Made by a program: the position numbers and the translations under genes. The notes beneath the pieces are model-generated. The model did not search any database, was not told the DNA's origin, and was given only the letters and a program-made list of their open reading frames with translations. A DNA stretch of 64,000 bases, from positions 71,418 through 135,417 of the forward strand of contig DIHT01000064.1 in assembly GCA_002420305.1 (NCBI GenBank), in the 5' to 3' direction. Of this stretch, positions 8,692 through 16,714 are shown in pieces; the first letter of the stretch is position 1; the number at the start of each line of letters is the position of its first letter. This DNA is from Akkermansiaceae bacterium UBA5689. GTDB taxonomy: Bacteria; Verrucomicrobiota; Verrucomicrobiia; Verrucomicrobiales; Akkermansiaceae.

Positions 8692-10230
8692 TCAGATCCT
8701 TTCAATCAGATTTCTCCCTGTCATCTCTGCTGGTTGATCAAGACCAAGCATTGCGAGAAGAGTTGGTGCAATATCGGCAAGTATCCCGTCACCCACTTTA
8801 CAATTAGCGGCGTCTTCTGAGAGGTAGATAGCGTGAACAAGATTGGTAGTGTGTGCAGTATGAGGAGATCCATCCTCATTTATCATGAACTCGCAGTTAC
8901 CATGATCTGCGGTAATGAGAAGGCTTCCCTTAAGCCGTAGGGTCTCTTCGACCACCTGGCGCACCCCATCATCGATGGTCTCTACCGCTTTGACCGCAGC
9001 CTCAACAACCCCCGTGTGTCCGACCATATCGGGATTCGCAAAATTCAGCACTACGAGGTCAAACTCCCGCAACTTCTCTACCACCGTAGCGGTAACCTCC
9101 GACGCACTCATCTCAGGTTTATGATCGTAGGTGGGGACGTCTTTCGGGGACGGGATAATTTCTCTACTCTCTTGGCCGCAAGGCTCTTCCTCACCACCGT
9201 TGAAGAAATAGGTGACGTGAGGGTATTTTTCGGTCTCTGCAATGCGCAACTGACTTTTACCAGCTGCTGATACTACCTGTCCGAGCACGTTGGTCATTTT
9301 CTCGGAAGGAAATACCACTGAACAATCATAGGTCTCATCGTATTCCGTCAGCGTGACATAGTGAACCTCCGGTCTCGCCCCTACTTCAAACCCGTCAAAC
9401 TCCTTGCTGAGGAAGACCTCCGAAAGCTGACGGGCCCTGTCAGCTCGAAAGTTGAAAACAATCACCACATCCCCATCTCTTACGCGCTGAGTAGAAGCCT
9501 CATGGAAAATGAGAGCAGGCATGAATTCATCAGATCGATCCTCTCTATAGTTCTGAGCGACCGCCTCACTGGCGAGAAGCTCAGACTCCTCGCCAACACC
9601 ATGCACGATAGCATCCCACCCCATCTTGGTCCTCTCCCATCGTCGGTCCCGATCCATCGCGAAATAGCGGCCGATCACTGTTGCGATCCGAGCCCCATAT
9701 TCCGCAAGGCCATCCTCAACCTCGCTGAGGAAATCAGCTCCTGCTGTGGGTGAGGTATCCCGCCCATCGGTAATGGCATGGGCCATTATATCGTCAACTC
9801 CAGCTGAGTGAGCTGCCGCCGCAAGGGCGACCAGATGATCCTGATGGCTATGCACTCCGCCATCTGAGACCAGCCCCACCAAGTGCAGCCTCTTGCCATG
9901 AGCCTTGGAGAAAGCCTCTTTTAGAACTTCATTTTCGCCTAGGGCGCCTTCCTCTACAACCCTGTTGATCCGGGTCAAATCCTGGTAGACAACCCTCCCC
10001 GCACCAAGGTTGAGGTGCCCAACTTCGGAATTTCCCATCTGCCCCTCGGGCAATCCAACATCCAGACCCGAACAGCTGATCATGCCCTTCGGATACCGCT
10101 TCAGTAACTCATCGTGAAAGGGGGTCTTGGCCAGTAAGGTTGCGTTACCATCGGTCTCGGCTGTTTTGGACCCGCCGGGATTCACACCCCAGCCATCTCG
10201 GATTATTAGCACCACAGGTGATTTCGGCAT
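8692..10230 (-). CDS. gpmI: 2,3-bisphosphoglycerate-independent phosphoglycerate mutase
   Basis: A glycolytic enzyme interconverting 3- and 2-phosphoglycerate, alkaline-phosphatase superfamily with two Mn ions. Seen: start PVVLIIRDGWG, the nucleophile serine in GQMGNSEVGHLNLGAG, the DGRDTSP loop, and the metal site TADHGNCE near the C-terminus. With the ATG at 10230 it is 512 residues, matching the family; an upstream ATG at 10260 would add ten residues. It is convergent with the GH3 gene and divergent from the ABC ATPase gene. Confidence 0.96.
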   Translation of the reverse strand: MPKSPVVLIIRDGWGVNPGGSKTAETDGNATLLAKTPFHDELLKRYPKGMISCSGLDVGLPEGQMGNSEVGHLNLGAGRVVYQDLTRINRVVEEGALGENEVLKEAFSKAHGKRLHLVGLVSDGGVHSHQDHLVALAAAAHSAGVDDIMAHAITDGRDTSPTAGADFLSEVEDGLAEYGARIATVIGRYFAMDRDRRWERTKMGWDAIVHGVGEESELLASEAVAQNYREDRSDEFMPALIFHEASTQRVRDGDVVIVFNFRADRARQLSEVFLSKEFDGFEVGARPEVHYVTLTEYDETYDCSVVFPSEKMTNVLGQVVSAAGKSQLRIAETEKYPHVTYFFNGGEEEPCGQESREIIPSPKDVPTYDHKPEMSASEVTATVVEKLREFDLVVLNFANPDMVGHTGVVEAAVKAVETIDDGVRQVVEETLRLKGSLLITADHGNCEFMINEDGSPHTAHTTNLVHAIYLSEDAANCKVGDGILADIAPTLLAMLGLDQPAEMTGRNLIERI

Positions 10231-10358
10231 GACTGCCGGGACCTTACGGACCAGCTCCATCCTGCAAAGCGCAATCTACAAGACATCTTCCATGCCCCTC
10301 GCGCTTACCGCTTCAAGTGATTGGATTTCCCGAACCTTATATGAGATTCCGCAAGTTT

Positions 10359-10373
10359 AGAATGTCCCATTCT
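10359..10373. promoter_or_regulatory. Inverted repeat between gpmI and the ABC ATPase gene
   Basis: AGAATG-TCC-CATTCT, a perfect 6-3-6 inverted repeat, lies in the 160-bp divergent gap, 18 bp before the predicted ABC start. A position near the +1 or ribosome-binding area would suit a repressor site or a small leader hairpin. No regulator gene is adjacent. Confidence 0.25.
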
Positions 10374-10390
10374 TGAATTAGTGCTTTCAT

Positions 10391-11233
10391 TTGCGCGTGC
10401 CCTATCTCGAGCTTGTCGACGTTCATACCCACTTCTCTGTTCGGGAAGGAACCTTCGGTGGAACCTCCGATGTGATCCGTGCCGTAAATGGAGTGACTCT
10501 GAGTGTGGACAAGGGGGAGATTCTCGGGCTCGTAGGCGAATCGGGATGCGGAAAATCGACCCTCTCCAGAACGATCATGCAGCTTCAGCCAGCTAATTCC
10601 GGCAAGATCTCCTTGAACGGAGATGATCTGGGCTCTTTGAGCCGACGCGAAATCCGGGCTCGTCGACTCGACTTTCAGATGGTGTTCCAGGACCCGTATG
10701 CCTCTCTCAATCCAAGAATGACGGTCTACTCCACCCTGGCAGAAGCTCTCTGCCAGCGCCCCCTACTCAACCTTCGGAGCAGGGAAGGAACGAGCCGGGA
10801 CCTCCGGGATTTCAAAAAAAATCTGACCGAACGAGTAGCTGAGCTCATGGAACGCGTCGGTCTTGACGCCCGCTTCATGCAGAAGTATCCCCATGAATTC
10901 TCCGGTGGCCAGCGACAGAGAATCGCCATCGCACGCGCACTCGCACCGGAGCCCAAGCTAATCCTCGCCGACGAACCGGTCTCAGCACTTGATGTTTCTA
11001 TTCAATCTCAGATTCTGAATTTGCTTCTTAAATTACGAGACGAGCTTTCTCTCACGATGATTTTTATCTCCCACGATCTCTCAGTTGTGCGGTTTCTCGC
11101 AGATAATATCGCCGTAATGAAGGCCGGAAAAATCGTCGAATACGACACCTCCAGAAGGATTTTCGAGGAGCCGCAACACCCCTATACCCAGACTCTCCTC
11201 AACGCGATACCCCGGATTGAACTCCCTGCCTGA
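10391..11233 (+). CDS. ABC transporter ATP-binding protein, oligopeptide/dipeptide type (OppF/DppF-like)
   Basis: A 280-residue nucleotide-binding subunit with Walker A GESGCGKST, Q-loop VFQDPYASLNPRMTV, ABC signature FSGGQRQRIAIARAL, Walker B LILADEPVSALD, and the C-terminal HPYTQTLLNAIP segment typical of the Opp/Dpp group. It would energise peptide uptake with permeases and a partner ATPase, but none of those is encoded nearby; it is an orphan beside dnaX. It starts at TTG (10391) or GTG (10397), neither with a clear ribosome-binding site. Its stop is 10 bp before dnaX, so they are probably cotranscribed. Confidence 0.9.
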   Translation: MRVPYLELVDVHTHFSVREGTFGGTSDVIRAVNGVTLSVDKGEILGLVGESGCGKSTLSRTIMQLQPANSGKISLNGDDLGSLSRREIRARRLDFQMVFQDPYASLNPRMTVYSTLAEALCQRPLLNLRSREGTSRDLRDFKKNLTERVAELMERVGLDARFMQKYPHEFSGGQRQRIAIARALAPEPKLILADEPVSALDVSIQSQILNLLLKLRDELSLTMIFISHDLSVVRFLADNIAVMKAGKIVEYDTSRRIFEEPQHPYTQTLLNAIPRIELPA

Positions 11234-11243
11234 AACCCTCACA

Positions 11244-12746
11244 ATGAGCTACCAGGTTTTTGCCCGTAAATATCGACCCCGCACCTTCGATGATGTCCTT
11301 GGTCAGGACCACGTCGTCACTACCCTCAGAAATGCGATCGAGGCGGATCGCCTCGCCCATGCCTACCTCTTTGTCGGACCTCGGGGAACCGGAAAGACCT
11401 CAACCGCGCGCATTTTTGCCAAAGCACTGAACTGCAGCGACGGCCCGCGGCTGGATTTCGACCCGGATGAGGAAGCCTGCATCGAAATCGCGGAGGGACG
11501 CTCTCTTGATGTTCTCGAGATAGATGGAGCATCCAACAACGGTGTGGATCAGGTCAGAGAGCTCAGAGAAACTGTCAATTACGCCCCTGCCAGCGGCCGC
11601 TTCAAGATCTACTATATTGACGAAGTCCATATGCTTTCGACTGCCGCTTTTAATGCGCTTTTGAAGACCCTCGAGGAACCTCCTCCGCACGTGAAATTCA
11701 TTTTCGCCACTACAGAGCCTAACAAGATTCTCCCAACCATCATCTCGCGCTGTCAACGGTTCGACCTTCGTCCAATACCCACAGAAGTGATTGCTCACCA
11801 ACTTCTTCATATTTCAGAAAAGGAGAACGTGACTCTTGAACAATCGGCCGCATGGTCCATCGCCAAGGGCGCAGACGGAGGTATGCGGGATGCCCAATCC
11901 ATGTTGGACCAGCTCGTTGCTTTTTGCGGTGAGGCCATTAATGAAGAAAACGTTCAGGACATATTCGGTTTTACCTCTTCCGAGACAATCTCCTCTCTCG
12001 CCACCCACCTTTTGAAAGGGCAAACGGCAGAAACTATCGCCCTCATCCAGGCGGAGGCTGAAAGAGGAAAAGATCTGACTCAGTTACTTTCAGAGCTGGC
12101 CGGCTTCATCCGGGCACTGCTTCTCGATCGACTCAACCCCAGCACAGACAATACCGAGATACCTTCTGGCTTCTGGGACCAGGTCGGCGATGCATCCTCG
12201 CTCCCCGGTGACGAAAGACTTCTGGGAGTCCTCGATAGACTAGCGAATGCAGACGCGCAAATGCGCCGGGCTTCAAATAAGCAGCTCCATTTTGAAATCG
12301 CCCTGATTCGGGCAGTTCAATCACTTGACGAAGTACAAATCAGCGATGTCATCAGAGCTCTTGAAGTAGGCAACCCTCCCGGGAGCTCTGTTAGCAAAAG
12401 CCCCCGAGAACAACCGACTGAAGCCCCTCCGGCAGCCCAACCCGACTCACCTGAAGCACTCCCAAAGACGCCTCCCACCACACGCACCTCAGCCCGTGCC
12501 CAAAAGAAAAACCGCGGTGTTGAAAACCAGCTTGAATCGCTTATCGAACAAGCGCCTGAAAACCACCCTGAACCTGCCGTCTCCGTGGTCGACGACTCGA
12601 CTCAGGTCAGCAGCGCCAAAGAACCTCCATCGTCTCTGGACGCTGAAGGAGATGAGTCCGTGCCCCCGAATGATAGCGACTCGTTCTATGATGATCCATT
12701 GGTTCAAGAAGCTTTGGAAATATTCAAAGGCAAACTGAAGGACTAA
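11244..12746 (+). CDS. dnaX: DNA polymerase III subunit gamma/tau
   Basis: The clamp-loader ATPase of the replicative polymerase. From the ATG at 11244 it is 500 residues and begins SYQVFARKYRPRTFDDVLGQ. Walker A is GPRGTGKTS, Walker B is IYYIDEVHML and sensor 1 lies at FIFATTEPNKILPTI. The C-terminal third is a Pro/Ser/Glu-rich linker of low conservation. The zinc-binding insert after Walker A is degenerate: only two of the usual four cysteines remain (in LNCSDG and EEACIE), so zinc is probably not bound. The frame is open nine codons further upstream, overlapping the ABC gene, but the family start is at 11244. polX follows after 20 bp. Confidence 0.96.
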   Translation: MSYQVFARKYRPRTFDDVLGQDHVVTTLRNAIEADRLAHAYLFVGPRGTGKTSTARIFAKALNCSDGPRLDFDPDEEACIEIAEGRSLDVLEIDGASNNGVDQVRELRETVNYAPASGRFKIYYIDEVHMLSTAAFNALLKTLEEPPPHVKFIFATTEPNKILPTIISRCQRFDLRPIPTEVIAHQLLHISEKENVTLEQSAAWSIAKGADGGMRDAQSMLDQLVAFCGEAINEENVQDIFGFTSSETISSLATHLLKGQTAETIALIQAEAERGKDLTQLLSELAGFIRALLLDRLNPSTDNTEIPSGFWDQVGDASSLPGDERLLGVLDRLANADAQMRRASNKQLHFEIALIRAVQSLDEVQISDVIRALEVGNPPGSSVSKSPREQPTEAPPAAQPDSPEALPKTPPTTRTSARAQKKNRGVENQLESLIEQAPENHPEPAVSVVDDSTQVSSAKEPPSSLDAEGDESVPPNDSDSFYDDPLVQEALEIFKGKLKD

Positions 12747-12766
12747 GCCCGTCAGCGATTGCTACC

Positions 12767-14521
12767 ATGGCTGAAGTTACCCGCGATCATCTGGCTGATA
12801 TTCTGGAAGAAATCGCCCTCCTTTTAGAGCTGAAGGGCGAGAATCCATTTAAAATCAGAGCCTATCGTAACGGCGCCGAAATCGTCCGGTCTTTTGACGG
12901 CGATATCCTTGGCCGAGCCATCGAGGGCGACCTTGGCGGAATCAAAGGCATTGGAGACGCTCTCCAGCAGAAACTTCATGAACTGGCCCTTACTGGCAAA
13001 CTAGGTTTTCACCAGAACCTCAGAGACGAATTTCCGGAGGGAATCTTTGAACTTCTTCAATTGCAGGGCCTTGGGCCAAAAAAGGTCCGGGCTCTATACG
13101 ATAAGCTTGAGGTGAGTTCCCTCGGAGATTTGCGGCGAGCGTGCGAAGCAGGCAAGGTTGGCACCCTGTCGGGGTTCGGAGCAAAAACCGAAAAGAAAAT
13201 CCTGAGCTCGATCGAAGACTACGAGCGATTTTCCGGGCACTACCTTCTTGCTGAAGTTGCACCAGACGCTGAACGACTTCTCAACATCCTCAGGCAACAT
13301 CCCGAAGCGAGCCGGGTAGAAATCGGCGGCTCCTATCGCCGGGGCAAGGAAACCCTCCATGATCTGGATTTTCTGGTGGCGACCACAAATCCAGACGCCC
13401 TCACTGCATTTTTCACCCAACTGCCGGGCATTCATGAGATTATTGCGCACGGCCAGACCAAGGCTTCAATACGCCTCGAAAATGGCCTCCAATGCGATCT
13501 CCGGGCCATATCCAATAGTGAGTGGCCATTCGCACTGATGTATTTTACCGGGAGCAAGGAACATAATGTGGAATTGCGCTCTCAAGCCCTCAAACAGGGC
13601 CTAACCCTGAATGAATACCACCTTAAGCCAGTTGAGAATTCTGGCCGAACGGACCCTACACCTGGCCTCCACGAGGAAGAGGACGTCTACAGGGAGCTTG
13701 GACTGCAGTTCATCGAACCCTCATTGAGGGAAAACAGAGGCGAATTTGAGGCCGCCATCGAGGGCGAAATGCCGCGCCTCGTCGAACAGGAAAATCTACG
13801 GGGCACTTTCCACAATCATACCACCGAATCTGACGGCCGTTCTACCCTAGCTGAAATGGTGGAGGCTGCGCGTGAGCTCGGACTCTCTTACCTTGGAATC
13901 TCTGACCACTCGAAATCATCTTTTCAAGCAAACGGACTTAATGAAGAGAGGTTACTCCAGCAAGTATCAGACATCAGGAGCATGGACTCCACCTTGAAGG
14001 ACATTGACCTCTACGCCGGAAATGAAGTCGACATCCTGCGAGATGGATCCCTCGATTTTGATAACAGCATCCTTGCCCAGCTTGACTACGTTGTGGCCTC
14101 TGTCCATGCATCATTCAGCCTCTCGGAGAAGGAAATGACGGCGCGGCTTATTAAGGCGATGGAAAACCCCTACGTTTCAATGTTGGGCCACTTAAGCGGG
14201 CGCCTGCTTCTTCGCCGGGATGCATACGCCGTGAATCATGAAAAGATCATCGATTGCGCAGCAGCTACCGGCACTGTGATCGAGCTCAACTGCTCCCCCA
14301 AACGTATGGACATGGACTGGCGCTGGTGGAGACGTGCCCGCGACAAGGGCGTCAAATGCGCAATCAACCCAGACGCTCACCACGTTGAGGGGTTCCAAAA
14401 CCTTCACTTTGGAATTCGCGTCGCGCGCAAGGGCTGGCTCAACAAGGAGGACATTCTGAATTGCAGGTCTCCTCAGGAGATAGCTAAATGGATGCAAACG
14501 CCTAAGGCGCAAAGAGTTTAG
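12767..14521 (+). CDS. polX: DNA polymerase/3'-5' exonuclease PolX
   Basis: A 584-residue bacterial family X polymerase for gap-filling repair. Layout: N-terminal helix-hairpin-helix region (IKGIGDALQQKL and LQGLGPKKVRALY), polymerase palm with GGSYRRGKE and DLDFLVA supplying two catalytic aspartates and a further aspartate in CDLRA, then a C-terminal PHP domain with HNHTTESDGRSTLAEM, GISDHS and a late NPDAHH metal site. The PHP motifs look intact, so 3'-5' exonuclease activity is expected. It sits between dnaX and a secreted TPR protein on the same strand. Confidence 0.95.
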   Translation: MAEVTRDHLADILEEIALLLELKGENPFKIRAYRNGAEIVRSFDGDILGRAIEGDLGGIKGIGDALQQKLHELALTGKLGFHQNLRDEFPEGIFELLQLQGLGPKKVRALYDKLEVSSLGDLRRACEAGKVGTLSGFGAKTEKKILSSIEDYERFSGHYLLAEVAPDAERLLNILRQHPEASRVEIGGSYRRGKETLHDLDFLVATTNPDALTAFFTQLPGIHEIIAHGQTKASIRLENGLQCDLRAISNSEWPFALMYFTGSKEHNVELRSQALKQGLTLNEYHLKPVENSGRTDPTPGLHEEEDVYRELGLQFIEPSLRENRGEFEAAIEGEMPRLVEQENLRGTFHNHTTESDGRSTLAEMVEAARELGLSYLGISDHSKSSFQANGLNEERLLQQVSDIRSMDSTLKDIDLYAGNEVDILRDGSLDFDNSILAQLDYVVASVHASFSLSEKEMTARLIKAMENPYVSMLGHLSGRLLLRRDAYAVNHEKIIDCAAATGTVIELNCSPKRMDMDWRWWRRARDKGVKCAINPDAHHVEGFQNLHFGIRVARKGWLNKEDILNCRSPQEIAKWMQTPKAQRV

Positions 14522-14577
14522 AGAGAGTCAATTCTGCCTTTTCCCCAACCCTCTCCTAGCCTATTGTCTCCCCCCGT

Positions 14578-16683
14578 ATGATCCCTCTGAGATCTACATG
14601 CGATTGCCTCAAGGTCGCTACCATTCTGCTTTGTCTCTCCTTGCCTGTGGTCGCTCAGGCTCCCGTAAACGCAAAGTTTAAACCATCAGACATTTATTTT
14701 CAGGCCTGGCTGACGGTCCGCGAAGCCGAAAAAGCGACAAAAGACGGCAAGTTTCTCGATGCGTTCAATCGCTACGACAAAGCGAGGCAGCTTTTTGAAT
14801 CGGTAGCTCTTTCTAACCCGGAGTTCAAGCCTGAGCTCGTGAAGAGCCGCACCGAATCAACAACATCTGCAATGGGTGCAATTCGCGACAAAGCGCTCGC
14901 GGAACGAAACCGACAGGCCATGCGAACGGGCGATCTCGTTGAGGCCAGCACACCGGCGCCGGGTGCTGGCGACCTCCAGATACCCGAGCTCGACCCGGCC
15001 AGGAAGGCGGAGGTGGCGGCGCTTCAACAACAGATCTCCCAGTATCGGAGCGAACTCCAGAAAGCTCGGTCGACACGCGACGCCAACTCCGTACGACTCC
15101 GGGAGGCTCTCCGTCAGCTGGAGACGAAGCGGGACAGTGTGGCGCGGGCACCGGTCTCCGGCCAGCTTGCCGATATAAACCGCCAGATCGCAAAGGTTGA
15201 GAACGAGCGTAACGCCATGTTCAAGGCGCTACAGGACAGCAGGACTCAACATGAAAAAGCGCTTGCCCAGCTAGCATCGGCCCGAAATGAAACCGCCGAA
15301 GCGCAAAAGCGGGCTGCAGACCTTGAGGAGGTCGTAAACATTCAGCAATCGGCGTCCAAGGAAGTAGTCGAGGGACTACGGCGCCAGATGAAGGAAATGA
15401 AAGCGGCACTGGTGGAGAAGGACCGTAATTATGTGGCCTTGGAGGCGAGGACAGCCCAACTCAACCAGCAACTTGGAGAGGCCAGGGATCAGATCCGGGA
15501 CCTTCGCGGAGAACGTGATGCCCTGCTTGTAGAGCGCGATCAGATGTCCGCCCTTTTAAAGCTCAACGAGAGCGAGCGTGTCCAGCTACTGATCAAGCAG
15601 AATATGGAAATGGGGCGGAGCCTCAACACCGCAAGGGAGCGTCTCAAGGCCCTTCACTCCGATAATAATGCGACCAAGGACCAGCTCATCGAGGCAAAGA
15701 GAGATCTCGCTCAGGCTAAAGGGCGCCTTATCGATTTCCAACGGGAAAACGCCTCTCAGAAAATTCGTCTTGAAGCAATGGAGGAGCGGCTGAGAGCTGC
15801 CGGGGTCGAACTGCAGGACGAACTCGCGGACGGAAATGCTGGGCCGAAGGCACGACAAGAAATGGAAATGTTGCGCGATATTATCTCCCGGCAGCTTCGG
15901 ATCCAAGAACACAGGAAAAGTGCAAAAGATGCCGTCATGGCCGAGATCCGTAAAATCGGCCAGCAACAAGGACCACTGGTTGACAACATCCAAGGTCTAT
16001 TCGACCAGGAATTACAGCTAACCGCTGAGGAAAGCAGACTCATTGCGGAATTCAAAGTCGATGACGAATTCATTTTTGACGACAGACCGAAGGAGCAGGA
16101 GGTAGCGGACGCATCAAGAAGTCTTCAGCAGAATATCACGATCAAGGATCAACTTGCACGGCGCGCGTTTGCAAATGGGCGCTATCTAGCAGCTCGTGAA
16201 GTCTTTGAATCCATTCTCGATCAGCATCCGGGCCATGTGGAAACCATGCTCAATCTGGGGGTTGTTCATGTTAAAAATGAGGATCTCCCCCTCGCTCTTT
16301 CCTCGTTTAATGATGCACTGGTAATCCGTGGTGACAACCTCCCCTTTGCTCACTTCATGCTTGGCGTCTGCCATTATCGCCTCGCCGACCTCGACAACTC
16401 AAAGCAGGCCCTAGAGCGCGCTGTCAATCTCGACGACAGTAACGCCAAGGCTCATGTATTCCTAGGCAATGTTGCTGGACGCGAGGAACGTGACGGCGAT
16501 GCCGAAGCACACTTCCGGACCGCCATCGAGATCGATCCCACCCTCTCCGATCCCTACTACAATCTAGCTGTTATTTATCTGCGCAAGGGTCTGAAGGACG
16601 AAGCCCTCAAACTCTACCAGGAAGCTTTACGCCGCGGAGCCGACCCCAATCTGGAATTTGAGGCTAGTCTGGCCTCCAGCTAA
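14578..16683 (+). CDS. Secreted coiled-coil protein with C-terminal TPR repeats
   Basis: 701 residues. A signal peptide (about 1-27, ending PVVAQA) is followed by a short helical region, a long Glu/Arg/Gln-rich heptad-like stretch (about 145-430) predicted as coiled coil, and three to four tetratricopeptide repeats (about 520-690, e.g. VETMLNLGVVHVKNEDLPLALSSFNDAL). It is probably periplasmic and scaffolding; no enzymatic motif is visible and no precise function is recognised. It lies 56 bp after polX and is convergent with the alpha-2-macroglobulin gene, 31 bp apart with no obvious terminator hairpin. Confidence 0.8.
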   Translation: MIPLRSTCDCLKVATILLCLSLPVVAQAPVNAKFKPSDIYFQAWLTVREAEKATKDGKFLDAFNRYDKARQLFESVALSNPEFKPELVKSRTESTTSAMGAIRDKALAERNRQAMRTGDLVEASTPAPGAGDLQIPELDPARKAEVAALQQQISQYRSELQKARSTRDANSVRLREALRQLETKRDSVARAPVSGQLADINRQIAKVENERNAMFKALQDSRTQHEKALAQLASARNETAEAQKRAADLEEVVNIQQSASKEVVEGLRRQMKEMKAALVEKDRNYVALEARTAQLNQQLGEARDQIRDLRGERDALLVERDQMSALLKLNESERVQLLIKQNMEMGRSLNTARERLKALHSDNNATKDQLIEAKRDLAQAKGRLIDFQRENASQKIRLEAMEERLRAAGVELQDELADGNAGPKARQEMEMLRDIISRQLRIQEHRKSAKDAVMAEIRKIGQQQGPLVDNIQGLFDQELQLTAEESRLIAEFKVDDEFIFDDRPKEQEVADASRSLQQNITIKDQLARRAFANGRYLAAREVFESILDQHPGHVETMLNLGVVHVKNEDLPLALSSFNDALVIRGDNLPFAHFMLGVCHYRLADLDNSKQALERAVNLDDSNAKAHVFLGNVAGREERDGDAEAHFRTAIEIDPTLSDPYYNLAVIYLRKGLKDEALKLYQEALRRGADPNLEFEASLASS

Positions 16684-16714
16684 GATCTATTCGGAGAGGC
16701 CTTTCAGAGCACTG

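Noticed and set aside
10391..12746. Oligopeptide transporter operon
   Set aside because: Only the ATPase is present; no permease or binding protein genes are adjacent.
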